Shown: in pieces, positions 41,596-50,996 of the stretch
Position numbering within the stretch: the stretch's first letter is position 1
How the letters are laid out: each line of letters starts with the position of its first letter
Origin: Desulfosporosinus nitroreducens
GTDB taxonomy: Bacteria; Bacillota; Desulfitobacteriia; Desulfitobacteriales; Desulfitobacteriaceae
DNA length: 64,000 nucleotides
Reading direction: 5' to 3'
Assembly (NCBI RefSeq): GCF_023897015.1
Contig: NZ_JAMHFY010000020.1
Span: forward strand, 33,749 to 97,748
Program-made: the position numbers and the translations under genes
Notes under the pieces: generated by a model
The model's database searches: none
What the model saw: only the letters and a program-made list of their open reading frames with translations
Told to the model about the DNA's origin: nothing

Positions 41596-43891
41596 AGATT
41601 ATGCAGTAATTGGCAAAAATGTCCCGAAAATTGATGGTCGAGAAAAAGCAACAGGTGCTGCAAAATATGCGGGTGACTTAAAATTTCCCAATATGCTTTT
41701 TGGTAAAATTTTAACTAGTCCCCATGCTCATGCTAAGATCTTGAGTATCGACACGTCGGAGGCGGAAAAGCTTCCTGGTGTAAAAGCCGTAATTACCCAT
41801 AAGGACGTACCTGCTCTTAAATATGGCATTAGTCCAGCCCGATGGGATGAAAATATCTTTTGCATTGATAAGGTTCGTTTTGTCGGCGACAAAGTGGCTG
41901 CCGTAGCATGTATCGATGAAGAAACTTGTTATAAGGCCTTAAAATTGATTAAAGTCGAGTACGAGGTTCTTCCTGCGGTGCTTGATGCACTTCATGCCAT
42001 GGACGAAGGGGCTCCTCAAGTTCACGATGAATATCCTCGCAATATTAACACTGAGATTCATCAAAACTTCGGTGATTTGGATAAAGCTATGGCTGAGGCA
42101 CACTATATCCGAAAGGATTACTTTGTGGGACAGCGCACTTACCAGTCGCCCATTGAACCTCATTCAGCTGTTTCTATCTGGAAAGATAATAAGCTGACAA
42201 TTTATTCGAGCACCCAGTCTCCCCATTATTTCCAATATTACATTGCTCGGGAGTTTGGGCTGAAAATGGGTGACGTCCGGATTATTAAACCTTTCGTAGG
42301 CGGCGGTTTTGGAGGTAAGCTAGAACCTACTGGACTGGAATTTGCGGGGTCTGTGCTCGCTAAACTAACTGGTCGTCCAGTCAGAACCTTCTATGACAGG
42401 CATGAAATGTTTGCCCATAATCGTGGCCGCCATAAGGTGTACATGGAACTGACTACTGGGGTTGACAAAGAAGGTAAAATTCTTGGCGTTCATGCCAACT
42501 TCGTTTCAGACGGCGGGGCTTACACCAGCTTAGGGGTAGCTACCTCTTACTATGCCGGTGGACTCCTTACCCTGACTTATGAATTTGAAAATTATAAGTT
42601 TGATATGATTAGAGTTTATACTAACTTACCAGCCTGCGGAGCCCAGCGCGGTCATGGAGCTCCCCAACCCAAGTACGCCTTTGAAAGTCATTTAGATAAC
42701 ATTGCCAAAGATCTGGGAATAGATCCTTTGGAGATACGACTTCGTAACGCCCGTCAGCCTAATACAGTTACTATTAACGATTTTGGCATAAATTCTTGTG
42801 AGTTAACAGCGTGTTTGGAAAAAGCGGCCGATATATCAGGTTGGCGTGAGAAAAAAGGTAATCTCCCTAAAGGTAGGGGTATTGGAATTGCCACTGGAAG
42901 TTTTGTCTCGGGGGCAGGCTACCCCATTTATCGAAATGACCTGCCTCAATCCGCTGCTATGATTAAAGTGCATGAGGATGGGACGGCTGCTACTCTTTAT
43001 ACAGGTGCAGTTGATATCGGACAAGGCTCAGATACTGCTCTTTGTCAAATGGCGGCAGAAGCTATGGGTTACCGATATGAAAACATGAAAATAATCGCTG
43101 CCGACACTGAAACAACTCCCCATGATTTTGGTGCGTATTCCAGTCGTCAGACCTTAATGTCTGGTTCAGCATGTAAGCAGGCTGGTGAGGAAATCAAAAA
43201 ACAGATTCTTGATATCGCTTCCACTATTATGAGCTTGCCCCCTGATGATTTAGATTGCCGTTTGGGAATTATTTTCTCTAAATCCCGTCCTACAGCCAAA
43301 ACGATTACCTTTGAGGAAGCGGCCCGTCGTTTCTTTGTCCTGCGTGGCCCGCTTTTGGGACGTGGAGTTTACCATGTTCCCCGCCTAGGTGGAACTTTTA
43401 AAGGAGCAGCTGTTGCTACTTCGCCGGCTTATAGCTTCTGTGCTCAGATTAGCGAGGTTCAAATCGACGAGGAAACAGGTGAAGTCGATGTTTGCGAAGT
43501 TTGGGATGTCCACGATTGCGGGCAGGTGATTAACCCCATGCAGCTTCACGGTCAAGTACACGGAGCTCTGTATATGGGTGTGGGAGAAGCCATTTGGGAA
43601 GAAGTTCTGTTTGATGATCAAGGAAAGATCCAAAATCCAAATCTAGGTGGATACATGTTACCGACCGCCCTCGACATGCCGATAGTTCACTCTGAGCTAG
43701 TTGAAAGCTATGAACCAGCTGGTCCATGGGGAGTAAAAGAGGTCGGTGAGGGAGCAACCAATCCGACGATGGGGTGCTTCAACAACGCGATTTATGACGC
43801 TATGGGGGTAAGGATCGATAGTTTACCACTCACGTATGAAAAAGTTTGGCGTGCAATGAAAGAAAAACGTGAGGGAAAAAAGGAAGTCTAA
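41588..43891 (+). CDS. Molybdenum hydroxylase, molybdopterin (large) subunit
   Basis: This 767-residue catalytic subunit is of the xanthine dehydrogenase / 4-hydroxybenzoyl-CoA reductase family. It has the N-terminal hammerhead domain (DYAVIGKNVPKIDGREKATG), cofactor-binding PFVGGGFGGK, the Mo-proximal loop ACGAQRGHGAPQ, GAVDIGQGSDT, and near the end GVKEVGEGA with the conserved catalytic Glu. The CO dehydrogenase loop with its Cys (AYxCSFR) is absent, so it is not a CoxL. An IclR regulator upstream suggests an aromatic or N-heterocyclic substrate; purines are also possible. No CoA ligase or other pathway gene is nearby. Confidence 0.92.
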   Translation: MSKDYAVIGKNVPKIDGREKATGAAKYAGDLKFPNMLFGKILTSPHAHAKILSIDTSEAEKLPGVKAVITHKDVPALKYGISPARWDENIFCIDKVRFVGDKVAAVACIDEETCYKALKLIKVEYEVLPAVLDALHAMDEGAPQVHDEYPRNINTEIHQNFGDLDKAMAEAHYIRKDYFVGQRTYQSPIEPHSAVSIWKDNKLTIYSSTQSPHYFQYYIAREFGLKMGDVRIIKPFVGGGFGGKLEPTGLEFAGSVLAKLTGRPVRTFYDRHEMFAHNRGRHKVYMELTTGVDKEGKILGVHANFVSDGGAYTSLGVATSYYAGGLLTLTYEFENYKFDMIRVYTNLPACGAQRGHGAPQPKYAFESHLDNIAKDLGIDPLEIRLRNARQPNTVTINDFGINSCELTACLEKAADISGWREKKGNLPKGRGIGIATGSFVSGAGYPIYRNDLPQSAAMIKVHEDGTAATLYTGAVDIGQGSDTALCQMAAEAMGYRYENMKIIAADTETTPHDFGAYSSRQTLMSGSACKQAGEEIKKQILDIASTIMSLPPDDLDCRLGIIFSKSRPTAKTITFEEAARRFFVLRGPLLGRGVYHVPRLGGTFKGAAVATSPAYSFCAQISEVQIDEETGEVDVCEVWDVHDCGQVINPMQLHGQVHGALYMGVGEAIWEEVLFDDQGKIQNPNLGGYMLPTALDMPIVHSELVESYEPAGPWGVKEVGEGATNPTMGCFNNAIYDAMGVRIDSLPLTYEKVWRAMKEKREGKKEV

Positions 43892-43914
43892 GCTAGAACT
43901 CACCCAGAAAAAAT

Positions 43915-43947
43915 AAGACCTCTGTTGAAATCGCAGCAGAGGTCTTT
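43915..43947 (+). terminator. Terminator of the hydroxylase operon
   Basis: AAGACCTCTG (43915-43924) and CAGAGGTCTT (43937-43946) are perfectly paired and followed by a T-rich stretch, 24 bases after the stop codon. Confidence 0.8.
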
Positions 43948-44085
43948 GCTATTTTCTGGATATTCCCTAGAATCATTTGCTTAGGCGATTTTTCTTAAAA
44001 AAATGGAAAGATAACTATGTTATGCAGTGAATGTTATTTTGGTATAGCTTTTTCTTGAATGGACGGGCCATCATTTTTCGCAGAA

Positions 44086-44136
44086 GTGAACTCGTTCAAC
44101 TTAAGATGAATTGGATCTTGATAGAATAGCAGGTGC
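44086..44136 (+). repeat. Partial copy of the cooS-flanking repeat
   Basis: It opens with the same 13 bases as at 4234 (GTGAACTCGTTCA) and keeps scattered identity through TGAA and TAGAATA, but it lacks the CCCACTT hairpin. This shows that the repeat is dispersed and not specific to the CO locus. Confidence 0.4.
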
Positions 44137-44391
44137 ATTTAAATAATAAATGTCAACTTTCAAGGCCCTAACTTGCTATAAGTTAGGGTTCTCTGAGCTG
44201 AACCAAAAGTAGCTTCACTGAAGTTAATGAAGTGTGGTGAATTAAAGGATTTAACGATCTAACCTTTGCACACAAACGTTTTAATTTCTGAAGATGGAAA
44301 GAATTTTGTATTGTCAGAAAGATTCAGATAAGTTATAGTTTATGGACTAAAACTATTTAAGGTCACTCAATTTAAACATGATGGAGGACGT

Positions 44392-46809
44392 ATGATTGAC
44401 GATAAAGCTTATAGTCTATCAAATGTTGAGTTGCTTTCAGATTTATCATCCGCCGAATTAGCAGAGCTGGCTAGCGAGTTTCAATGGGAGAACTATGCTT
44501 TGGGCACTGAGATTATTAAACAGGGTCAAGAAGAACATGCCTTTTATATACTGATCAAGGGAAAAGCGGATATTATGATCAGAAAAGAAGGACATCGCAT
44601 GAGGCGTGTCAGATCATTGAGTCCAGGAGATACCTTTGGTGAATTCTCGTTGCTTAACGGCAAGGCCTCCGCATCGACAATTCTTTGCTTAGAAGAATGC
44701 CAGGTTCTAACGCTGGATTCAGAAGGCTTTGCACGCATGCTTTTGCGATGGCCGAAGCTTTACCAAATGTTTATCGGCCGCTTAACTCAAAATCTGAATG
44801 AAGCAAACCTCACCTTATCCGAAGCAAATTATAAGGAGATTCTACGTTCTGCTTTGCAACTTAACCAATATAAGGATAAATTTTATGGGCTTTGGGGAGG
44901 TCACCGAACGACTGCTGAGGTCGAACGCAAACTGGAAGAACTTGCTCAACCCAAAGGGCACTTGCTTTTAACCGGGGAACGAGGTACTGGTCGTCAGATG
45001 ATGGCGTGGTATGTTCATCAACGCCAATCCGGTACAGAAGCCCCTTTTGTGGTTGTGGATGGACGACGTTTCGATCAACAATGGAAGGACCTAATCATGG
45101 AGCCTGCCAGTCAAGAGGAGTCCTCAGTCGTTTATAATTCCAATCTTTTCGATATTGCTGAGGGCGGAACCTTGTTCATACGAGAGATAAACCTAATCTC
45201 TCCCCATACTCAGCTTAAACTTGCTCGCTCCATAAATTACCAAAGGAACAAATGTTTTATTATTGGGAGTTTGGACTCGGAACCGGATGATTTAGAAAGA
45301 ATTATTATTCCAGAACTGCGGAAATGTTTTGCTCATACGTATGAAATAACTCCTTTACGCGAGCGTAAACGAGATATTCCTATATTGGCTCAAGGTTTTC
45401 TGGAGAAACTGGCCCAAAAGAACCAGCGAAATGTCCCTGTTCTAAATCAGGAAGCGACTCAATTGTTGCTCTCCCATCATTACCAACAGGGAAATGTCTC
45501 GGAATTAATCCAAGTCATCGAAAGAGCCTTTTATATTGCGGAACAGGATGTTATTGGCTTAGAACAGATCTTTTTTGGTCCTACGGCGGAACAAAACGGG
45601 CATACGATTAACCTTTTGGCGTCACCAACGTTGAAAGGGTTGCTGAAGAAGGGAGTGTTGATTGGCTGGATAAGGCGAGCAGCTGCAGCTCTGTTTATTG
45701 GTTTGGTCTTATTGTTGCTTTTTAATCCTCAAGTTGCAGTTTCCACCAAGATTTTCGCATTAGTTTGGGGGTTATGGTGGCCGTTACTGGCTCTGATTTC
45801 TCCTTTCTTAGGCAGACTATGGTGTACGGTCTGTCCGTTTTCAACAATCATGGACTTTGTGCAAAAAAGAGTCCATATGAACCGGGCAATTCCCGAGTTT
45901 GTCATAAAATATGATTACATTCTTGTCAGTTTTCTATTTCTGACAATCTTCTGGGTCGAAGTGATTACTGACATGCGCTTTAACCCAAGTTACACGGCTG
46001 TCCTGTTAATATCTATCCAAGTTTGTGCGATTATTATCGCGGTCCTCTATCCACGCCATACCTGGTGTCGGCACTTTTGCCCTTTGGGAGGATTTATTGG
46101 AACTGCTTCCGTAGGTTCGATGCTTGAGGTTCGCGCCGATCCCTCACTTTGCCTGAATAAGTGCACTACGTTTGAATGCTATGTCGGAACGGAAAACGTT
46201 CCAGGCTGTCCAATGTCACAACATCTCCCTTTCTTGGATAATAATTTGGATTGTAAACTGTGCTTCAACTGTGTAAGAAATTGTCCGAATGGTTCTGTAC
46301 AGGTTAATTTAAGACTTGCAGGCCGAGAAGTGTGGCATTTGGTTCGAGTTAACCAGGGATTTGCTGTGTTTATTGGGGTAATGTTGGGTATTTTAGTTCC
46401 TCTTTACTACCTTGCATCGTTCCAGAGAATAGAGGTTTCCACCTCATGGAAAGTCTGGTTTAGTCTGTTCTATTGGGGCGCAGGTTTAACAGGGGGGATG
46501 CTCGCTTGGATGATCGTCAAACCCTTTAAAACTAAAGCAGCTTCCCTGCGTGTCAAACTGATTTTTGCATTTACCCCCTTAGTCCTGGCAGGGCATATTA
46601 TGTATCAAGCGGCTTATATCCCTGGCATTCGTTCGCTTTTTTTGGGGATAGGCTATAATGCGCATTCGGGCCTGCAATCCTTTTATATTTCCGCCACAGC
46701 TATAGCTAATGGTATTGCGCTCACGTTTGGTTTAGTGTTAACAGGGATAACGATCGCTCTTGTCTTATTGCGTACTAAAGAAAAACGTACTGCTCGTTCA
46801 AAAAACTAA
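44392..46809 (+). CDS. Fusion: cyclic-nucleotide-binding domain + degenerate AAA+ + membrane polyferredoxin
   Basis: This 805-residue protein has three parts. Residues about 10-140 form a CRP-like ligand-binding domain (GTEIIKQGQEEHAFYILIKG, PGDTFGEFSLLNG). Residues about 165-400 form a sigma-54-activator-type AAA+ domain in decay: Walker A reads GERGTGR (Lys to Arg), Walker B GGTLFIREIN (Asp to Arg), the GAFTGA loop is absent, and no DNA-binding domain follows; PLRERKRDIPILA remains. Residues about 420-800 form a NapH/NosR/PceC-like membrane domain with about eight helices and the sets CTVCP (478-482), CRHFCP (559-564), Cys587/591/596/606 and CKLCFNCVRNCP (621-632). The ribosome binding site is GGAGG and the length has no frameshift. 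It is probably a ligand-gated membrane electron-transfer or redox-signalling protein (inference). Confidence 0.88.
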   Translation: MIDDKAYSLSNVELLSDLSSAELAELASEFQWENYALGTEIIKQGQEEHAFYILIKGKADIMIRKEGHRMRRVRSLSPGDTFGEFSLLNGKASASTILCLEECQVLTLDSEGFARMLLRWPKLYQMFIGRLTQNLNEANLTLSEANYKEILRSALQLNQYKDKFYGLWGGHRTTAEVERKLEELAQPKGHLLLTGERGTGRQMMAWYVHQRQSGTEAPFVVVDGRRFDQQWKDLIMEPASQEESSVVYNSNLFDIAEGGTLFIREINLISPHTQLKLARSINYQRNKCFIIGSLDSEPDDLERIIIPELRKCFAHTYEITPLRERKRDIPILAQGFLEKLAQKNQRNVPVLNQEATQLLLSHHYQQGNVSELIQVIERAFYIAEQDVIGLEQIFFGPTAEQNGHTINLLASPTLKGLLKKGVLIGWIRRAAAALFIGLVLLLLFNPQVAVSTKIFALVWGLWWPLLALISPFLGRLWCTVCPFSTIMDFVQKRVHMNRAIPEFVIKYDYILVSFLFLTIFWVEVITDMRFNPSYTAVLLISIQVCAIIIAVLYPRHTWCRHFCPLGGFIGTASVGSMLEVRADPSLCLNKCTTFECYVGTENVPGCPMSQHLPFLDNNLDCKLCFNCVRNCPNGSVQVNLRLAGREVWHLVRVNQGFAVFIGVMLGILVPLYYLASFQRIEVSTSWKVWFSLFYWGAGLTGGMLAWMIVKPFKTKAASLRVKLIFAFTPLVLAGHIMYQAAYIPGIRSLFLGIGYNAHSGLQSFYISATAIANGIALTFGLVLTGITIALVLLRTKEKRTARSKN

Positions 46810-46903
46810 CCTGATAGGTAATTACGCTGAAACTGAAACAGATAATAGCGTTCATTTTGGCAAAAGTATGAGGATGAAAATTAGTAAGTCTATCAGCATG
46901 ATA

Positions 46904-46952
46904 CGAAAAGCCCTCACCAGACTTCATGTCTTCTCAGGTGAGGGCTTTTTCG
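46904..46952 (+). terminator. Terminator after the polyferredoxin fusion
   Basis: GCCCTCACC (46910-46918) pairs with GGTGAGGGC (46937-46945); flanking A-run and TTTTT complete a strong bidirectional terminator. Confidence 0.85.
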
Positions 46953-47097
46953 TAAAAAATAAAAGGAAAATGAATAATGCTAACGAATTTTATATAGGAC
47001 GCCCAATACAACTCGCAAGAAGGTCTATCGATTAGTCTAGATAGACAATGAATAACAATGATCCAGAAGAGAGCCAAGAGAGGGGAAAATACTGAAC

Positions 47098-49014
47098 ATG
47101 AGAACCAAAAAATTATTTGCTTCATTAACTATAGCTGGGATGGCATTGACTATGGTCCCCTTAAATGTATTTGCTGCAGGGACTGTCCCAACTCGTTTAG
47201 CAGGTATAACCGCTGAACAAACCGCAATAAAAATTGCCGATCAAACAGGCTGGACCGGAACCGCAATTCTTGCTTCCTCAGCTTCATATGGTATGGTTGA
47301 TGCACTGACATCCGGTCCGCTCGCTTCCTATCTGAGAGCTCCCATCCTTCTGACCGGTCCGGGAAAAGTCCTTGACCCTGACACCAAAGAGGAACTTGTT
47401 AAACTAGCAGTTGCTAAGGTTTATGTCACCAGCGGAACTGCGGTTATTAGTCAAGGAGTTCTCGATGAATTAGCCGCTATGAAGATAACTGTTGTATCCC
47501 TTGGTGGAGTTGATCGCTTTGAAACATCGGTTAATATTGCCAAACAAATGGTTACGCTTGGAGTGTCAGTCAGCAAAGTCGCAGTTGCCTATGGCTGGCT
47601 GATCCAAGATGCTCTCTCTATTGCCTCCATTGCTTCCCAGGCGAGTGAACCGATTCTCTTAACCGACAGCACAGGACTTTCTTCAAGTGCGCAATCATTT
47701 TTGCAAGCAAATCCTGGTATCAAAGCTTCGGATGTTATTGGTGGTACAGGGGTCATATACGATGCAGTATTAGCTCAACTTCCAACCCCAACTCGCCATT
47801 TTGGAATTACAGCTTATGATACGAATGATAAAGTTATTAAAGACTTCGCTGCTTCCCTCGAATTTAACCAAGTCTACTTGGCTAATGGCGTAACGGGTAT
47901 CGATGCGCTCTCCGGTGCACCGCTTGCAGCACAAACTAAGTCTGCGATTGTTCTCACAGACGGTGTTACGTCTCCTGTTGCAGGCGCCTTCGTGAAAGGC
48001 AACATGTCGGCAGCCAGTGTTGTAACAGCACTTGGCGGTGAAGCGGTAGTTTCTGAGAGCCAACGTAATTTGGGCGTTGGTGCAGTTGATGCAAGTGTAC
48101 AAACCGCAATTGTTGGTAAAAAAATCGAGGATATGGCCAATAGATTTGATATTCCTCCCGTATTACTCAAAGCCATTGCTCATTTGGAGAGCGGGTGGAA
48201 ACAATATGAACTGGATCCAACGACTGGTTTGCCTTTAACAGATAAACCGTTTATATCCAAAGATGGTGGCATAGGAATTATGCAAATCTCTCCAGCCAAT
48301 TACCCCGAATATGACGTAGAGAAACTGAAAAGTGATCTTGATTATAACCTTGAAGTGGGTTGCCGTATCCTCAATAATAAATGGCGAGCTTACCCCAAGA
48401 TCGGAGATGGGAACCGCAACGTTTTAGAAAATTGGTATTTTGCGGTTTGGGGGTACAATGCTTGGACCAAAGAGAATAACCCCAATTATTATACTGGCGA
48501 GGATGCCTATCAGGATAAAGTGTTTGGCCTTATGGGGAGGAAATACAACAGCACAATTACGTTTGCCCCGGGTGCAACAAACTTTGCGAAATCCCTTTTG
48601 CCTTCTGAAAATCCTCCCAGCCTCTCTAGTTGCTGGAGTACTCCTGTTCCCGTGCATGTTGGAGATCTGGCGTTTGATCTGGAATCTTTGATTTTTAACG
48701 GTGATTACTGGTATGAATATGAGATCGATCAACAACCTAGAGGTGATTTTTACGTACAAGGCTTAGGATTTTATATTACCGCTTATAATAATCCGTTGGT
48801 GACGGTTGCAGATAAGGCGATCGTTTCGCAGAAAATCCTTAGTTCCTATGACAAACTATTAGATGAAGCAGATGCTTTGGTCCTTGAGGATAAAGATACT
48901 TCATATGCGATTGCGGCAAAATACTACTGGACCGTTCTGCAAGGGCCGAACTTAGATCCCGAGATCAAAGACAGAGCTAATACTGGCTATCAGAGTGCGT
49001 TAGCTAAGCAATAG
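47098..49014 (+). CDS. Cell wall-binding repeat (CWB2) protein with lytic transglycosylase domain
   Basis: This 638-residue secreted protein starts with a signal peptide of about 26 residues ending NVFA-AG. Three CWB2 units follow (residues about 30-340): RLAGITAEQTAIKIADQTG, GVDRFETSVNIAK and HFGITAYDTNDKVIKD mark their starts. A lysozyme-like SLT domain comes next (about 340-480), with the catalytic Glu364 in AHLESGW and the family GIGIMQISP and YNLEVGC. The C-terminal 150 residues are unassigned. It should bind secondary wall polymer and cleave peptidoglycan. GAGAGGGG lies before the ATG. It is a single unit between two strong terminators. Confidence 0.9.
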   Translation: MRTKKLFASLTIAGMALTMVPLNVFAAGTVPTRLAGITAEQTAIKIADQTGWTGTAILASSASYGMVDALTSGPLASYLRAPILLTGPGKVLDPDTKEELVKLAVAKVYVTSGTAVISQGVLDELAAMKITVVSLGGVDRFETSVNIAKQMVTLGVSVSKVAVAYGWLIQDALSIASIASQASEPILLTDSTGLSSSAQSFLQANPGIKASDVIGGTGVIYDAVLAQLPTPTRHFGITAYDTNDKVIKDFAASLEFNQVYLANGVTGIDALSGAPLAAQTKSAIVLTDGVTSPVAGAFVKGNMSAASVVTALGGEAVVSESQRNLGVGAVDASVQTAIVGKKIEDMANRFDIPPVLLKAIAHLESGWKQYELDPTTGLPLTDKPFISKDGGIGIMQISPANYPEYDVEKLKSDLDYNLEVGCRILNNKWRAYPKIGDGNRNVLENWYFAVWGYNAWTKENNPNYYTGEDAYQDKVFGLMGRKYNSTITFAPGATNFAKSLLPSENPPSLSSCWSTPVPVHVGDLAFDLESLIFNGDYWYEYEIDQQPRGDFYVQGLGFYITAYNNPLVTVADKAIVSQKILSSYDKLLDEADALVLEDKDTSYAIAAKYYWTVLQGPNLDPEIKDRANTGYQSALAKQ

Positions 49015-49094
49015 CAGAAAAGCCGCCCTAACTGCGCCTTCCGAAGGTGGAGTTAATTAGTAAATTGCAAGTTCTGAAGTAAAAGGAAGTGGAA

Positions 49095-49124
49095 AAAGGC
49101 CTCCGAGACACGGAGGCCTTTTTT
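49095..49124 (+). terminator. Terminator after the CWB2 gene
   Basis: AAGGCCTCCG and CGGAGGCCTT fold around AGACA (49095-49121) and are followed by six Us. Confidence 0.9.
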
Positions 49125-49198
49125 GACCAAAGTATGAGCAAAATGTTTCTCTTAGTAAGTTTTCCATCCAGGTGTTCCTTCAGGAACGGTAATCTTGA

Positions 49199-50983
49199 TT
49201 ATTGTGGGCGGTTGCCACCAGGGCCTTTGCCTCCGCCAACACCGGGTCCGGCGTTTTGCGGTTTAGTGGTGACACCCGATTCAGAAAGATAGGTTAGAGA
49301 CTCCGAAAGTGTAACATCAACTAGCTTGGTATTTCCGCTATAAAGCGTATAGGTAGAGCCTACTGATAATTTGGGAGAAGAAATTGCAACCGAGTTATAT
49401 TGTTTTGATGGCGTATAGGTTACAATACTTGTTCCATCTTGATCTTTAAGCGCTATTGTACTTCCTGCCGCTTGCGCAGAGCTGTAATACATAAGGATTG
49501 ACGGTTGGGTATTGGTGCTTGGAGCTTGAGCCATTCCAGAGCTGCCAGATGCTGCTAGTGTTCCCCCGCTTATGGTAAAGCTGCCGTCATAATCAAGAGA
49601 AGCATTATTGTTAGATGCTGGACCATCAACATAGACAGTACCGCCTGTCATGTTTATGCTCCCATTGGAGTCCAGCCCGTCACCATTTGCGTTCAAAGTA
49701 ACTTCGCCACCGGTTATATTCAATACGCCTTGGTTGTTATTAACATTAATTCCGTCATCGGTAGAGGAGGCGCTAATTTTCCCACCGTTTACAGTTATAT
49801 TTGTACCCTCTAAACTCTCATACGAGTTCTTTATGGTAATTTCTCCATTGTCTATGAATATATTATTGTCGGCGTGCAACCCATCATCCCCGCTTTGCAA
49901 GGTCAGAATTCCACCCTTTATGGCAACATCATTGTTGCTGTGTATTGAATCCTCATAGGATGAAACATTGATATTACCGCCATTTATAAGAATACCTTGC
50001 CCCGCCTTTAAGCCTTTTTTGCTCTCTTCTTCATCAGTACTCTCTGTAGTGGAGGTGGCATTTTGATCGGGGCGACCACCAAAATCATTGTTCCCGCTAC
50101 TGATACTTTTGCCGGGATAACCTCCGCCGGAGTTAAGATTAAAGTTTCCATCGTCAATTTGTACTAGTTTCGATGCTTGTATAGCATCGTTTGCAGCAGT
50201 AATAGTAAACTGTCCATTTTGTACAACTACATTTCCCTTGCCCTCATCTGTTTCATTAGTAGAGCGCATACCGTCTTTACCGGCGGTTATGGCAATGTTT
50301 CCGTTTTTAACATTTAGACTGTCCTTGCCAACCATTCCGTCAGCCTTTGCGTTTACAATCAACGTACCGTCCGTTATTTTTAAGTCATCCTTGCTTGTAA
50401 TTCCGTCATTATAATCTGCTGTAACCGCTAATGTACCGCCACCGGTTATTGTAAGGTCGGCCTTGCTGAAAATAGCAGCGGATGGCTCACCATCGGCATT
50501 TACAATGTAGTCACTCCCGTCAGCAACTGAATTTTTAGTGCCATTTTCAAGGAGTATTACCGACTTTTTAGCGCCTTTAATATTGATAGGCGCACTTGTT
50601 TGACTTTCAATAGTTGCTCCATTTAACACAAGAAATACCGTTCCGTTATCGGTGTCCTTATTCACATCGACAATAATACTCCCGTCTGTTAAAGTGCCGA
50701 TAATTTCATATACACCTGATGCGGAGATCGTCACAACCGAGTCTTGCACGGCTAAGCCGTCACCTTTTACGGAGGCTGAGCTTCCGTTTAACCCGATAGT
50801 CTTATAACTGCCGTTTCTCCAATCAAAATAATAATCGTCACTGTCATAGTTTACTGAAACCGCATTGATAGAGGCGGCAGTGCTTGTGCTTTCCACATTG
50901 GAGCTTTCTTTCGCGGCTGCACACCCTATTGTGCCTGTTATTAAAAGAGTAAGGGATAAAATAATCCCAAGTGTTTTTTTCAT
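49199..50983 (-). CDS. Carbohydrate-binding domain lipoprotein (DUF4353-like beta-helix)
   Basis: This 594-residue lipoprotein has a signal peptide and lipobox (LLITGTIGC). The body is a right-handed beta-helix built of short repeats such as LTITGGGTLAVTADYNDGIT, LNVKNGNIAITAGKDGM and INMTGGTVYVDG, in which 'DGI/DGL/DGM' turns recur. The C-terminus is Gly/Pro/Lys-rich. The frame extends 12 codons upstream, but AAAGGAG fits the ATG at 50983. It is the third gene of an operon with a VTC-domain protein and a DUF4956 membrane protein. Family members are annotated as carbohydrate-binding; CotH proteins often share this context. Confidence 0.85.
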   Translation of the reverse strand: MKKTLGIILSLTLLITGTIGCAAAKESSNVESTSTAASINAVSVNYDSDDYYFDWRNGSYKTIGLNGSSASVKGDGLAVQDSVVTISASGVYEIIGTLTDGSIIVDVNKDTDNGTVFLVLNGATIESQTSAPINIKGAKKSVILLENGTKNSVADGSDYIVNADGEPSAAIFSKADLTITGGGTLAVTADYNDGITSKDDLKITDGTLIVNAKADGMVGKDSLNVKNGNIAITAGKDGMRSTNETDEGKGNVVVQNGQFTITAANDAIQASKLVQIDDGNFNLNSGGGYPGKSISSGNNDFGGRPDQNATSTTESTDEEESKKGLKAGQGILINGGNINVSSYEDSIHSNNDVAIKGGILTLQSGDDGLHADNNIFIDNGEITIKNSYESLEGTNITVNGGKISASSTDDGINVNNNQGVLNITGGEVTLNANGDGLDSNGSINMTGGTVYVDGPASNNNASLDYDGSFTISGGTLAASGSSGMAQAPSTNTQPSILMYYSSAQAAGSTIALKDQDGTSIVTYTPSKQYNSVAISSPKLSVGSTYTLYSGNTKLVDVTLSESLTYLSESGVTTKPQNAGPGVGGGKGPGGNRPQ

Positions 50984-50996
50984 GATATTTCTCCTT

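Larger units (their letters stand above)
43892..44391. other. 500-base gap with a terminator and a repeat fragment
   Basis: After the terminator at 43915-43947 comes a 50-base segment related to the cooS-flanking repeat (44086-44136), and then a hairpin CCCTAACTT/AAGTTAGGG near 44166-44188. The last 200 bases are presumably the promoter region of the polyferredoxin fusion. No frame is supported. Confidence 0.5.

Noticed and set aside
41588..43891. Aerobic-type CO dehydrogenase (CoxL) reading of the hydroxylase large subunit
   Set aside because: The active-site Cys loop of CoxL is absent; the loop reads ACGAQRGHG, so a general molybdenum hydroxylase is called instead.
49139..49198. Frame after the beta-helix lipoprotein stop encoding IKITVPEGTPGWKTY
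   Set aside because: It could be an old, frameshifted C-terminus, but the stretch is too short to judge and the upstream frame ends in a normal Gly/Pro-rich tail.
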